Numbered from the stretch's first letter, positions 1-13,329 are shown. The stretch: DNA of 64,000 bases from Micrococcaceae bacterium Sec5.1 (GCA_039636795.1 CP143430.1:4960001-5024000); one strand, 5' to 3'. Notes: generated by a model not told the origin, from the letters alone. Made by a program: numbers and translations.

Positions 1-82
1 TTGGCATGTACCCACTTAGGCGTTCCGATCTGCTGCCCCGTGGTGTCTAAACAGAAGTAAACCTCACGAAAGGAACCAGACC

Positions 83-460
83 ATGACTGAAAAGCAGGCC
101 AAGGCCGTCGAGATCGCAGTGGCCTACCATCGGGCCTGGACAACCGGCAACTTGGACTCGGCGGCCGAGCACTTGGCCGAGGACGTCACCTGCCATGCGC
201 CGTCCGGCACAATGAACGGTAGGGCAGCTGTCCGGGCGTTCATGGAGCCCTTCGCTGCTTCGCTCACAAAATCCGTGCTTCTTGCGGCTTATGGGTCCAA
301 CGACGAAGCAATACTCATGTACGACACTGCCAATCGGGCGGTTCCGAGCGCTCCGGGGGCTGAGCTGTATCGCATTCAGAATGATCAGATCGCCGAGATC
401 CACATCATCTTTGATCGTCTGCCTTTCGCATTGGCGCGTGGCGACGTTGTTGGGGTGTGA
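83..460 (+). CDS. SnoaL-like / NTF2-fold protein
   Basis: This is a 125-residue protein whose length and pattern fit the SnoaL-like (NTF2-fold) family. The N-terminal helix carries an AYHRAWTTGNLD segment, followed by LAEDVTCHAPSGTMNGRAAVRAFM, which has the typical layout of a cone-shaped barrel that binds a small ligand. The ATG is preceded by a good ribosome binding site (AAAGGAACC). Members of this family are ketosteroid-isomerase-like enzymes, polyketide cyclases or non-catalytic ligand binders, and the sequence does not show which applies here. The gene converges on the rRNA operon, and a strong hairpin lies between them. Confidence 0.7.
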   Translation: MTEKQAKAVEIAVAYHRAWTTGNLDSAAEHLAEDVTCHAPSGTMNGRAAVRAFMEPFAASLTKSVLLAAYGSNDEAILMYDTANRAVPSAPGAELYRIQNDQIAEIHIIFDRLPFALARGDVVGV

Positions 461-505
461 ACGCGATGGCTCCTCCCGATGTCAGCCGGAAGGTGGGTTA
501 AATGA

Positions 506-538
506 GGCAAGCCCCGACCGTCATGGTCGGGGCTTGCC
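506..538. terminator. Bidirectional terminator hairpin between SnoaL gene and rRNA operon
   Basis: A perfect 14-bp stem (GGCAAGCCCCGACC pairing with GGTCGGGGCTTGCC) encloses a 5-base loop. It lies just past the plus-strand SnoaL gene and just past the 3' end of the minus-strand 5S gene, so it probably ends transcription from both sides. Confidence 0.75.
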
Positions 539-548
539 CGTTAATGGT

Positions 549-667
549 TGTCCGGCGGTGTCCTACTCTCCCACACCCTCCCGGGTGCAGTACCATCGGC
601 GCTGTGGGTCTTAGCTTCCGGGTTCGGAATGGGACCGGGCGTTTCCCCCACGCTATGACCGCCGTAA
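549..667 (-). rRNA. rrf: 5S ribosomal RNA
   Basis: Read on the minus strand, the segment starts GTTACGGCGGTCATAGCG and ends at CACCGCCGGAC, which is the usual actinobacterial 5S sequence with the ends able to pair. The conserved CCGAACCCGGAAGCTAAG loop region is present. The exact ends are uncertain by a few bases. It is the last gene of the rRNA operon. Confidence 0.93.
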
Positions 668-811
668 CCTTGTTACCCGAACCCCTGTGCCGGTTTGGTG
701 CCGGTGTTGGGGTGGGAAGCTTTGTGGTTACAACATGTGTGTTCCCTCGATGTTGAGGGTCCTGTGGTGTTGTGTATTTAGTTGTGGTTTTTGTTCCTGG
801 AAGCAACGGGT

Positions 812-864
812 TTTGTTGTTCGGGAACCACATAGTGGACGCGTGCAGTGCTTTTGTGTGTGGTG
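812..864 (-). ncRNA. 3' arm of the 23S precursor processing stem
   Basis: The segment 815-846 downstream of 23S is complementary to 4122-4154 upstream of 23S. Over 32 positions, 28 form Watson-Crick pairs and two more form G-U pairs. Such a stem looping out 23S is the usual RNase III substrate in bacterial rRNA maturation. The pairing is seen in the sequence and the RNase III role is inferred from known rRNA processing. Confidence 0.75.
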
Positions 865-6054
<5,190 letters not shown>

Positions 6055-6520
6055 AAAAACAAATCAAACAGACACAACCACACCCACCGGAAATAACGGT
6101 AAACACGGCTGCACAAAATTCGAAACCAGCTGAAAACCAGACCACCACACACGGGGGTGCGCAGAGGCCCGGCCATAATTTCAACCAATCAATAAAACAA
6201 TCGGCATCAACAAACTTGGCACACTATTGAGTTCTCAAACAACAGACACTAACCGGCACCACCGGACCCTTACAGGGCCACAGGATCGCTCCGGAGCAAC
6301 TTTTCAAACTTACCCGATCAACCGGAACCATGCAAATCAACGTTTCCGCGATTCCCGATCCGATGTTCGGCCCCACCCGGCACCGGCACGCCCAAAAGCG
6401 CACCATATTCCAGGCTGTTATCAAAGGGGTTGGCCCCCGCAGTTCCCAGCACCAGGCTGTCTCACTCGCGGCGACTCAGAAGACATTACACGCCCACCAG
6501 CCCTGGAACAAATCGCCCCG
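6055..6520 (-). promoter_or_regulatory. rRNA operon leader with boxA and 16S processing-stem arm
   Basis: The leader upstream of 16S carries GTTTGAGAACTCAATAGTG on the minus strand (6224-6242), which matches the antitermination region of actinobacterial rrn leaders and recurs in the spacer. Segment 6205-6220 pairs in three blocks (GCCAA, GTTTG, TTGATG) with spacer segment 4398-4422, giving the 16S processing stem. A possible promoter is TTGTTC, 15 bases, then TGTAAT (minus strand, 6511-6485), but the spacing is poor and I hold it only weakly. Confidence 0.55.
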
Positions 6521-6707
6521 AACACCACCCCAAAACCCCGCAAACACACGCCAAACAACACCATCCACGGCTCAGAAACAGCCCGGAAGCACCAAAACAA
6601 CTTCCGTGAGGCCCATCACACCAACCAAAGCCCCCGCCCCAGACAGCCGCGGCACCCAGCCCAGCAACCGCCGTCGAACATTCCGAAACCCCCAACCAAA
6701 AGCCGAC

Positions 6708-6870
6708 ACGACATGAGGGAAGAAACCCCCAAACACGTCGCGATGTGAGAGAAGGATGCTCAAAAACAACGACGATGTGAGAGAACAACCGAAGGGGGCG
6801 GGGGTCATCCGGCAGCGCGCGTCCAAGGGAGGAACGAGCGAGCGGGCAGAGGATGACCCCAGCCCCGCCC
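6708..6870. repeat. Composite 32-bp-period repeat element, copy 1
   Basis: Three copies of a GAnRTGAGrGA motif start at 6710, 6742 and 6774, exactly 32 bases apart. They are followed by an inverted repeat whose arms (about 6796-6810 and 6851-6870, GGGCG/GGGGTCATCC) enclose about 40 bases. The same arrangement occurs at 13392-13553. It lies between the rRNA promoter region and the rpsN terminator and has no convincing coding potential. Confidence 0.7.
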
Positions 6871-6919
6871 AAGCCACACGCCGCACCGGCACCACGGACA
6901 AGCACGCTTAAACGCAGAA

Positions 6920-6949
6920 AAGGCCGGCAACCATAACGGTTACCGGCCC
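6920..6949 (-). terminator. Rho-independent terminator of rpmB-rpmG-rpsN
   Basis: On the minus strand, AGGGCCGGTAACC and GGTTGCCGGCCT form a stem with a short loop followed by TTTT. It lies 17 bases past the rpsN stop codon. Confidence 0.85.
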
Positions 6950-6965
6950 TTTCAGAGCTTCGTGA

Positions 6966-7271
6966 TTACCAGGAAGACTTGGTGATGCCCGGGAGCTCAC
7001 CGCGGTGAGCCATGTCGCGGAAGCGAACACGGGAGATACCGAACTTCTGGAAGGTGCCGCGGGGACGGCCGTCGATCTGGTCGCGGTTACGCAGACGGAT
7101 CGGGGAGGCGTTGCGGGGCAGCTTCTGCAGGCCGAGGCGTGCAGCTTCGCGTGCTTCGTCAGTCGCGTTGGGGTCAACCAGGGTCTTCTTCAGTTCGAGA
7201 CGCTTGGCAGCGTAACGCTCAACAATGACCTTGCGCTGCTCGTTGCGAGCAATCTTGGACTTCTTTGCCAT
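6966..7271 (-). CDS. rpsN: 30S ribosomal protein S14, zinc-independent type
   Basis: This 101-residue protein begins [14 protein letters not shown] and contains the S14 signature region [22 protein letters not shown]. It has no cysteines, so it is the longer C-minus form that does not bind zinc; the zinc form is about 61 residues with two CxxC pairs. It lies 4 bases after rpmG in a three-gene operon of cysteine-poor ribosomal proteins. In many actinobacteria such operons are repressed by Zur as zinc-sparing paralogues. I could not identify a clear Zur box here, so that regulation is not claimed. Confidence 0.95.
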   Translation of the reverse strand: MAKKSKIARNEQRKVIVERYAAKRLELKKTLVDPNATDEAREAARLGLQKLPRNASPIRLRNRDQIDGRPRGTFQKFGISRVRFRDMAHRGELPGITKSSW

Positions 7272-7275
7272 GTGT

Positions 7276-7443
7276 TTAGCGCTCCTCTCGGAATTCGACG
7301 TGCTGGCGGATCTTGGGGTCGTACTTCTTCAGGACCAGACGGTCAGGATCGTTACGACGGTTCTTGCGCGTTACGTAGGTGTAACCCGTGCCCGCAGTGG
7401 ACTTCAGCTTGATGATCGGACGTACGTCCTTGTCCTTTGCCAT
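7276..7443 (-). CDS. rpmG: 50S ribosomal protein L33, zinc-independent type
   Basis: The product is 55 residues, beginning [20 protein letters not shown] and ending QHVEFREER. It matches L33 but lacks both CxxC zinc-binding pairs. Its ATG overlaps the rpmB stop codon by one base (TAATG), which suggests translational coupling. It is part of the rpmB-rpmG-rpsN unit. Confidence 0.94.
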   Translation of the reverse strand: MAKDKDVRPIIKLKSTAGTGYTYVTRKNRRNDPDRLVLKKYDPKIRQHVEFREER

Positions 7444-7679
7444 TAGAGCTTTACTCCTCGTGCCAGGATGTCGGCGACGACAGAGTCGATGCCGCGTACG
7501 TCGATTGTCTTGATGCCACGGGCTGACAGGGTCAGCGTGACGTTACGGCGCAGGGACGGAACCCAGTAGCGCTTCTTCTGAATGTTCGGGTCGAACCGAC
7601 GCTTGTTGCGGCGGTGCGAGTGCGAAATGCTGTGTCCAAAGCCCGGCTCGGCCCCGGTCACTTGGCAGTGTGCTGCCAT
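7443..7679 (-). CDS. rpmB: 50S ribosomal protein L28, zinc-independent type
   Basis: The product is 78 residues, starting [20 protein letters not shown] with the L28 hallmark [14 protein letters not shown]. It has a single cysteine, where the zinc-binding form has CxxC pairs. I chose the ATG at 7679 because GGAGGAG lies 5 bases upstream; the reading frame stays open further upstream without another good start. It is the first gene of the three-gene operon. An inverted repeat GTAACG/CGTTAC lies upstream at about 7702-7730 and could be regulatory. Confidence 0.94.
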   Translation of the reverse strand: MAAHCQVTGAEPGFGHSISHSHRRNKRRFDPNIQKKRYWVPSLRRNVTLTLSARGIKTIDVRGIDSVVADILARGVKL

Positions 7680-8074
7680 GACTCTCCTCCAAAGATTGAA
7701 TGTAACGGTGTGCAGATGTTCCTGCGTTACCGTGCGACAGGCAGCGTTCGCATCCGATCCATACCATTTCGGTAGTTTCCGCATCAAGTACGGCGAAGAA
7801 GGTTGGGCCTCAGAGCCGGGCAGTGATAAACACTGGAACAGATCCTGGGATACCGGGCGAATACAGGAATGCACGCAACTTGAGCCCCTAACTACCGGCC
7901 ATCGGGATGTCAGTCAGACTGACCTCACCGCCAACCGGAGCAATTGCACACGATCCGCACTACCTAGCGCCTAACTATTCTACGGGCCAGGCCAAATTAA
8001 GACCAATCAGGAATCATAAGCCCTCACAAGCCCTTTCACAGCAGAACGAAAGGATCATTGGCGAGTCTTGGATC
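7680..8074. other. Divergent intergenic region between rpmB and the flavin electron-transfer operon
   Basis: About 395 bases without a convincing gene. It should hold the rpmB promoter on the minus strand and the promoter of the membrane reductase on the plus strand. An inverted repeat (GTAACG ... CGTTAC, spaced by about 16 bases) lies just upstream of the rpmB ribosome binding site. I see no recognisable promoter hexamers that I would defend. Confidence 0.4.
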
Positions 8075-9535
8075 ATGACATCGCTTCTCTCACGTGTTTC
8101 GGGTGCTGAACGGTCCTCGGCGCCGGGCCCACGGACGCCACCAGCCGCCGTCGAACCCTTTCGGGCGCAAGCCCGACGGCGGCTGGCCCGGGCCGACCTT
8201 TTGGGTTTCCTCGCGTGGGTGTCCCCAGTCGTCGCGGTCGCCTTGTGGCTCGCAGACGGCGGCGCAGGCGGATTCTCCTCCTTTGCCGGAACCGCGACAG
8301 GATTGGGAATCGTGGCCGGTTTGGTCGGCATGGACGTGGTCCTCCTCATGCTGCTCCTCGCGGCCCGGATCCCGTTGATCGACAACACAATCGGGCATGA
8401 CCGTGCTCTTGAGATCCACAAATCGCTGGGCAAGCCGGCGCTGTACCTGCTGCTGGCGCATGGGATCTTCATAGCCATTGGGTACGGCGTTGCCGAGGGT
8501 CTGGACCCGATCAGTGAGTCGGTCTCCCTGTGGGTCAACGTACCGGATATGTGGCTCGCGTTCGTCGCTATGGCGCTGTTCATAGCCGTTGTGGTCACCT
8601 CGTTGGTGGCTGTTCGACGCCGATTCCCTTACGAATTCTGGTACGCGATCCATCTCCTGACGTACGCAGCAGTGGCAACGGCCATTCCCCACCAGTTCAG
8701 TGTTGGCGGACTCTTTGCCGAAGGAACCTGGCAGCGCTGGTATTGGCTGGCAATCTGCATCGGAACGGGCGCGGCGCTCCTGTTCTTCAGGATTTACCAG
8801 CCACTCGCGGCGACAGCCCGGCATCAACTCACGGTCAGCCGCATAGTGCGCGTGGCACCGGACGTGTTCACCATCGAAATGACCGGACTGCGCCTCGAAT
8901 CGCTGGCAGGCAGCGGCGGGAGATTCTTCATCTGGAGGTTCCTGGCTCCGGGGTTCTGGTGGCAGCCGCACCCCTTCAGCCTGTCCGCGGAACCACTTCC
9001 GGCCACGGGCACTACAGCGGGCAAGCTCCGTATCACCGTCCGAAACCTGGGCGACGGATCGGCCCGGCTGGCCCGCCTTAGGCCCGGCACCAGGGTCGCT
9101 CTTGAGGGACCCTACGGGATGTTCAGCACCGCCGCGCGGTCCCGCAACAAAGTGGTGATGATCGGCGCCGGCATTGGCATCACTCCGCTGAGGTCGCTGC
9201 TGGAATCCACCCCATTCGAGCCCGGCAACGCAACTGTCTTGCTGCGCGGACACGACGAATCAGAGCTCTTCCTTGGTCAGGAAATCATGGCGCTTTGCCA
9301 AGCCCGCGGCGCAACCCTCTTCCACTTGACCGGCCCGCGCTCCGCACGCCCGAACGAATGGCTGCCCGAATCAGCCGTCCACGCCGGTTTCACGCTCCGC
9401 GACTATGTCCCGGATGTAGCCAACGCCGACGTGTACGTCTGCGGCCCGGCCGGCTGGGCCAGCCAAGTGGTCAAGGATGTACAGGCCGCCGGGCTACCTG
9501 CAGAACAACTCCACTACGAAAGGTTCGACTGGTGA
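8075..9535 (+). CDS. Ferric-reductase-like transmembrane flavoprotein (FAD/NAD(P)H oxidoreductase)
   Basis: This 486-residue protein has a membrane domain of about six helices (residues ~45-245) like the ferric reductase/NADPH oxidase family, with histidines in the helices (LLAHGIF, IHLLTYAAVATAIPHQF) suited to haem binding. The C-terminal half is a ferredoxin-reductase module: an FAD-binding HPFSLS motif and an NAD(P)-binding MIGAGIGITPLRSLL segment, ending in a CGPAGW motif. It should carry electrons from cytoplasmic NAD(P)H across the membrane. The next two genes encode an FMN-carrier domain and the transferase that attaches FMN, and the genes overlap, so the likely partner is the extracytoplasmic FMN protein. 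The start is chosen at the ATG at 8075; upstream sequence lacks a better one. Confidence 0.85.
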   Translation: MTSLLSRVSGAERSSAPGPRTPPAAVEPFRAQARRRLARADLLGFLAWVSPVVAVALWLADGGAGGFSSFAGTATGLGIVAGLVGMDVVLLMLLLAARIPLIDNTIGHDRALEIHKSLGKPALYLLLAHGIFIAIGYGVAEGLDPISESVSLWVNVPDMWLAFVAMALFIAVVVTSLVAVRRRFPYEFWYAIHLLTYAAVATAIPHQFSVGGLFAEGTWQRWYWLAICIGTGAALLFFRIYQPLAATARHQLTVSRIVRVAPDVFTIEMTGLRLESLAGSGGRFFIWRFLAPGFWWQPHPFSLSAEPLPATGTTAGKLRITVRNLGDGSARLARLRPGTRVALEGPYGMFSTAARSRNKVVMIGAGIGITPLRSLLESTPFEPGNATVLLRGHDESELFLGQEIMALCQARGATLFHLTGPRSARPNEWLPESAVHAGFTLRDYVPDVANADVYVCGPAGWASQVVKDVQAAGLPAEQLHYERFDW

Positions 9536-9996
9536 GAATCCGGGCAGCAATGGCAACGGCCCTGGCCTCCGCGGGCATCCTGCTCGCGGGCTGGCAGTCT
9601 GGGGCGCATGTTGCCGAGACAGGCACATCTACCACAACGAGCCTGAGCAGCAGCATGTCCGCCGGCGGTTCGGCTGCGAACGGCAGCACCGGTACCGGCA
9701 GCAGCGCGGAAAGCACGACGGCGGCAACGTACGACGGCGCGTCAGTCGGCACCCGCTTCGGCACAGTCCAGGTGCAGGTGACCATCCAGAATGGCAAGAT
9801 CACCGAGGTCACACCCCTGCAACTCACCGATGCGGAACGGAAATCCGCACAGATCAGTAGCCGGGCAGCACCGGTCTTGCGATCCGAGGTCCTGCATGCC
9901 CAATCAGCCAACGTACAAACCGTCAGTGGCGCGACGGTCACAAGTGAGGCCTATCTCACCTCCCTTCAGGCGGCCCTCGATGCAGCCAACTTTTAG
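9532..9996 (+). CDS. Secreted/membrane-anchored FMN-binding domain protein
   Basis: This 154-residue protein starts at a GTG that overlaps the previous stop codon by 4 bases. Residues 4-21 form a hydrophobic signal or anchor, followed by a long Ser/Thr/Gly-rich linker (about 30-66) and an FMN-binding domain like NqrC/RnfG. The SGAT motif at 132-135 is the expected site where ApbE links FMN covalently to the threonine (T135). The family is known for extracytoplasmic electron transfer. The downstream apbE gene overlaps it by 17 bases, which strongly supports this role. The final electron acceptor cannot be read from the sequence. Confidence 0.85.
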   Translation: MRIRAAMATALASAGILLAGWQSGAHVAETGTSTTTSLSSSMSAGGSAANGSTGTGSSAESTTAATYDGASVGTRFGTVQVQVTIQNGKITEVTPLQLTDAERKSAQISSRAAPVLRSEVLHAQSANVQTVSGATVTSEAYLTSLQAALDAANF

Positions 9997-10801
9997 CGGC
10001 GAACAGCTCCGTGCCCGTACTTTCCGCAGCATGGGCACTGTGATGAGCCTGACCGTGGCGAGCGGCACGTCCGCCCAAACCGCCGCCGAGGAACTTGAGT
10101 CCGCCGTCGACGTCGTAGGAGAGATATTTATGCAGCTCGACCTGACGTTCAGCCTTTACCGCGAAGGATCTGAGGCGAGCCGGCTGGCCCGGGGCGAACT
10201 GACGTTGGCGTATGCCTCGGAGTTGATGCAGGAACTGTATGCAGCGGCCTCGGAATGGCGGGTGGATACCGAAGGTGCGTTCACGGCTGAGCGACCGGAC
10301 GGCGCGTTGGATCTTTCCGGAATCGTCAAAGCCCACGCCATGCGCGAAGCTGCGCTGTCCTTAGGTGCCCTCGGCCTGCACGATTGGTGCCTCAACGCTG
10401 GCGGGGACGTGCTGGTGAGCGGATCACCGGAGCCCGCGGACTCTGGCTTTGAAGATCCCAGTCCGTGGCAGGCCGGGATCGTTGATCCGTTCGATCGCCA
10501 GAAGCTGCTCAGTACATACCGCCTCAGCGCCTCGGCCGAAAGCGGAATGACGGCCCTGGCAACGTCAGGCTCGACTGAACGGGGAGAACACATTTGGACC
10601 GTCGGGGCCGGACGGTCGGAGTTCCTTCAGGTTTCCGTCGCGGCGCAGGACATTCTTACGGCCGACGTCCTGGCAACGGCAATCGTCGCCGGCGGAATAC
10701 AGACCTTGGATCATGCCGTGGAGAAATGGGGCGTCGAAGTGCTCGCGGTTGGCAGGACGGGAACGCTGCTCGCCACGCCGGGTTTCCGTTATGCGGCCTG
10801 A
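9980..10801 (+). CDS. apbE: FAD:protein FMN transferase (ApbE family)
   Basis: The 273-residue product has the ApbE pattern: RSMGTVMSLTV near the start, a LDLSGIVKAHAMREA segment and NAGGDVLVSG in the flavin/metal-binding core. The enzyme transfers FMN from FAD to a threonine in an SGAT motif of a partner protein, and such a protein is encoded immediately upstream. No signal peptide is visible, so export would need another explanation, or the reaction happens before export. The ATG at 9980 is within the end of the upstream gene, so the two are probably translationally coupled. Confidence 0.88.
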   Translation: MQPTFSGEQLRARTFRSMGTVMSLTVASGTSAQTAAEELESAVDVVGEIFMQLDLTFSLYREGSEASRLARGELTLAYASELMQELYAAASEWRVDTEGAFTAERPDGALDLSGIVKAHAMREAALSLGALGLHDWCLNAGGDVLVSGSPEPADSGFEDPSPWQAGIVDPFDRQKLLSTYRLSASAESGMTALATSGSTERGEHIWTVGAGRSEFLQVSVAAQDILTADVLATAIVAGGIQTLDHAVEKWGVEVLAVGRTGTLLATPGFRYAA

Positions 10802-10826
10802 GGCCGGTCCATCTAAACCGGGCCTT

Positions 10827-11591
10827 CTAGACCGGGCGGATCAGGGCCGGATATTTCGGGCTAAGCCCATCGCCCGAGGACGTACCCCGCACACGGCGCA
10901 CCACCCACGGACCGGCGAATTCCCGGACCCATCGTGCGTTTGCCCTGATGGCTTCGGAACGGTTCAGCGTAGGAAGCGGAGCGAGCTCGGGGACTTCGAG
11001 CACATGCTCATGCTCGAGGACGTCCAGCACGCGCTTGGCCATATTAACGTGGCCAGCCGTCGACATGTGCATCCTGTCCTGCGCCCACATCCGGACGTCG
11101 TAGTACTCGTCGAACCGCCAGTAATCCACCAGCAGGGCACCGTGGTTCTCCGCGATTTCGCGCAGCAGCTCGTTGTAGATCGCGGTCCGTCCACGCATCG
11201 TGCTAAAAACCTTGGAACCGCGGGCGTCAAAGCCCGTGAAGAGTACGACAGTGGCACCCGTCGCGCTTAACTTGGCGATGCCGGCGTCGTAATCCTCCAA
11301 AAGGGAGTCAATATCGATCTTCGGCCGCAGGATGTCGTTCGCGCCGGCGTACATCGTCACCAATGTGGGCTTCAGTGCGACCGCCGCGTCCACCTGTTCT
11401 GCAATGATTTGGCGGAGCTTCCTGCCGCGGATGGCGAGGTTGGCATAGCCGAAGTCCTCGTTGCTGTGGGCCAACTGCCGGGCAACGACGTCGGCCCACC
11501 CCCGGACGCCGTTGGGTCGCGTTGGGTCGTCGTCGCCAACGCCCTCAGTGAACGAATCCCCCAGAGCAACATAACGGGCAGAAAAATCCAT
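10827..11591 (-). CDS. SGNH/GDSL hydrolase, paralogue 1
   Basis: The 254-residue protein has the SGNH block I motif ALGDSFTEGVGD near residue 10, a block II glycine in NLAIRG, block III GANDI (about 83-87) and block V DRMHMS with the catalytic Asp/His pair. No signal peptide is present, so it is cytoplasmic. Members are esterases or lipases with varied substrates. It is a clear paralogue of the gene at 12493-13329, which shares the GDSFTEGVGD and WADRVA/WADVVA regions. It ends 25 bases from the convergent apbE gene. Confidence 0.85.
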   Translation of the reverse strand: MDFSARYVALGDSFTEGVGDDDPTRPNGVRGWADVVARQLAHSNEDFGYANLAIRGRKLRQIIAEQVDAAVALKPTLVTMYAGANDILRPKIDIDSLLEDYDAGIAKLSATGATVVLFTGFDARGSKVFSTMRGRTAIYNELLREIAENHGALLVDYWRFDEYYDVRMWAQDRMHMSTAGHVNMAKRVLDVLEHEHVLEVPELAPLPTLNRSEAIRANARWVREFAGPWVVRRVRGTSSGDGLSPKYPALIRPV

Positions 11592-11640
11592 GCCGTCAGT
11601 CTGCCATTAGCCAACCGCTACCTACAAAGCGTGGGCAAGG

Positions 11641-12120
11641 CTACGATTCGCGCAGGATCCAGTGGTTATTGTCCAGCCGGGAGACGATTTTCTCGCCGAT
11701 GCGCGCGAGGTCCGCGACGTCGTCGGGCGAGAGTGAATCGAGCATCAGCGCTCGCACGGACTCAACGTGACCGGGAGCGAGGGCCACAATGGTGGACATG
11801 CCGGCCTCGGTCAGGTGGGCAACGGTGACCCGCGCGTCGCCCGGGTGCGCCTGGCGTTCCACCCAGCCGCGCTTCTGGAGTTTGGTGACCACGTGCGACA
11901 GCCGCGACAGCGACGCGCTGGTCCGGGCCGCGAGCTCGCTCATGGGCAGGTACCGGCCCTCGGTTTCCGAGAGCATCGCCAACACGTTGTAGTCGAACAG
12001 CGACAATTTCCCGGCAGACTGAAGCTGCGTATCCAACGCCGACGGAAGCAAGGTATTGATGCTCAGGAGGGCCAACCAGGCACGGCGTTCGTCGGCATTA
12101 AGCCAGCGGGGTTCAGTCAT
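11641..12120 (-). CDS. MarR-family transcriptional regulator
   Basis: The product is 159 residues with a winged-helix core: LSLFDYNVLAMLSETEGRYLPMSELAARTSASLSRLSHVVTKLQKRGWVERQAHPGDARVTVAHLTEAG follows the MarR pattern, including the wing motif DARVTVAHLT. It acts as a homodimeric DNA-binding repressor or activator; the ligand is unknown. It is divergent from the YciI-like gene (68 bases apart), which is a plausible target. It could also control the downstream SGNH hydrolase on the same strand. Confidence 0.88.
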   Translation of the reverse strand: MTEPRWLNADERRAWLALLSINTLLPSALDTQLQSAGKLSLFDYNVLAMLSETEGRYLPMSELAARTSASLSRLSHVVTKLQKRGWVERQAHPGDARVTVAHLTEAGMSTIVALAPGHVESVRALMLDSLSPDDVADLARIGEKIVSRLDNNHWILRES

Positions 12121-12188
12121 GGATCCATCTTAGGAGAATTAGCCGGTTGGCCCGGCCTTGCTGCAGCCGCAAACGGTAGGCTGACGGA

Positions 12189-12476
12189 ATGTTCGTTGTT
12201 GCCCTGACCTACAAAGTTCCCGATGAGATCGCCGATTTCCACCGGCCAGCCCACATGGCCTGGCTTAAGGACGCGTTCGACGCCGGCGTATTCCTTGCGT
12301 CGGGACGTCGCGTCCCAGCCACGGGCGGCGTGTTGCTGTCCAAAGCAGACCGGGCAACACTGGATGACTCGCTGGCCAAAGACCCCTTCTTCAGCAACGG
12401 CGTGGCCGAGTTCGAGATCATCGAATTCACCGCGACCAGTGTGGCCGAGGGCTACGAGAACCTGCTCGAGAACTGA
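12189..12476 (+). CDS. YciI-like protein
   Basis: A 95-residue protein beginning MFVVALTYKVPDEIADFHRPAHMAWLKDAFDAGVFLASGRR, which is the YciI ferredoxin-like fold with the conserved His in RPAHMAWL. The family includes dehydrochlorinases and many proteins of unknown function. It is transcribed divergently from the marR gene. The specific role is not known. Confidence 0.85.
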   Translation: MFVVALTYKVPDEIADFHRPAHMAWLKDAFDAGVFLASGRRVPATGGVLLSKADRATLDDSLAKDPFFSNGVAEFEIIEFTATSVAEGYENLLEN

Positions 12477-12492
12477 GGCTTGCCGGGTAGCT

Positions 12493-13329
12493 TCACTGCG
12501 TAGCCTGCTGGTTTTCGACCAGTTTCTTCAGTCCACCCTTCCGCGGGACCTTCACGGGCTGGGGCCACCGCGGATTCAGGGAGTCCCCCAATGTGACGCC
12601 GCGGAGTTTACGTCCAAAAAGCGGCAGCACCCAGTCGTTCACCCAGCGCCGCTGCCTGCGTTCCCATTCGCGCATGGTCATTCTTTGGGGCGGGTCCCAT
12701 TGCTTCGGAGAAATCTTGTGCGGGACATTTAGGTGGTCCAGGACCTGGGCGGCGAGGTATTTGTGGCCAGCTTTGGACATGTGAAGCCGGTCAGGGGCCC
12801 ACATCCGTGAATCTTTGTAGGCGTCGAAGCACCAGTAATCCACCAGGATCGCCCCATATTTTGCAGCAACATCACGGACCTTTTGGTTGTACATGGTGTT
12901 GCGCTTCTTGAATGGTTCCAGGACGGCTGAGACCTTCACGTCAAAGCCGGTAAAAAGGACCAGGGTTGCTCCCGTTTGGCTCAGGCGCGCGACAAGCAAT
13001 TCGTAGTCGTTGAGGAGTGCGTCCATGTCCGTGCCAAAGTCCAGGATGTCATTGCCGCCGGCATACAACGTGATGAGTGTTGGTTCCATGGCCAGAGCGG
13101 GCTCGAGCTGTTCATCGATGATGTGCCGGAGCCTCTTGCTGCGCACTGCGAGATTCGCATACTCCCAGCCCGGCTGCGCTTTGGCCAATTTCTCGGCGAC
13201 CCGGTCTGCCCACCCGCGAACCCCATTGGGCAGCACCTTGCTTGGGTCCCCCACGCCCTCGGTGAAGGAATCCCCAAGGGCGACGTACCGCCTTCGTCCG
13301 CTGTGCCCAGCCGCGTAAACATCCCGCAT
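12493..13329 (-). CDS. SGNH/GDSL hydrolase, paralogue 2
   Basis: This 278-residue protein has the same motifs as the hydrolase at 10827-11591: ALGDSFTEGVGD near residue 17, GGNDI in block III and DRLHMS in block V. It has an extra C-terminal stretch rich in basic and aromatic residues (WERRQRRWVNDWVLPLFGRK). No secretion signal is seen. The two paralogues flank the marR-yciI pair, suggesting a local duplication followed by divergence. The start is uncertain, because upstream sequence has no strong ribosome binding site. Confidence 0.82.
   Translation of the reverse strand: MRDVYAAGHSGRRRYVALGDSFTEGVGDPSKVLPNGVRGWADRVAEKLAKAQPGWEYANLAVRSKRLRHIIDEQLEPALAMEPTLITLYAGGNDILDFGTDMDALLNDYELLVARLSQTGATLVLFTGFDVKVSAVLEPFKKRNTMYNQKVRDVAAKYGAILVDYWCFDAYKDSRMWAPDRLHMSKAGHKYLAAQVLDHLNVPHKISPKQWDPPQRMTMREWERRQRRWVNDWVLPLFGRKLRGVTLGDSLNPRWPQPVKVPRKGGLKKLVENQQATQ

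Noticed and set aside
6710..6790. Possible small CRISPR array in the 32-bp-period repeats
   Set aside because: The motif is only about 12 bases with variation, the spacing is a period and not a repeat-spacer pattern of 28-37-base repeats, there are only three units and no cas genes are nearby.
8084..8097. Another copy of the CTCTCAC motif at the start of the reductase gene
   Set aside because: It is a single copy inside a coding region with no 32-base partners, so it is not counted as part of the repeat family.
8090..9253. Long reading frame on the opposite strand of the membrane reductase gene
   Set aside because: It is a mirror of a GC-rich gene, lacks a ribosome binding site and family features, and the plus-strand protein has clear domains.
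10802..10830. Possible terminator between apbE and the SGNH hydrolase gene
   Set aside because: Only imperfect GGCC-type complementarity is seen, with no defendable stem.
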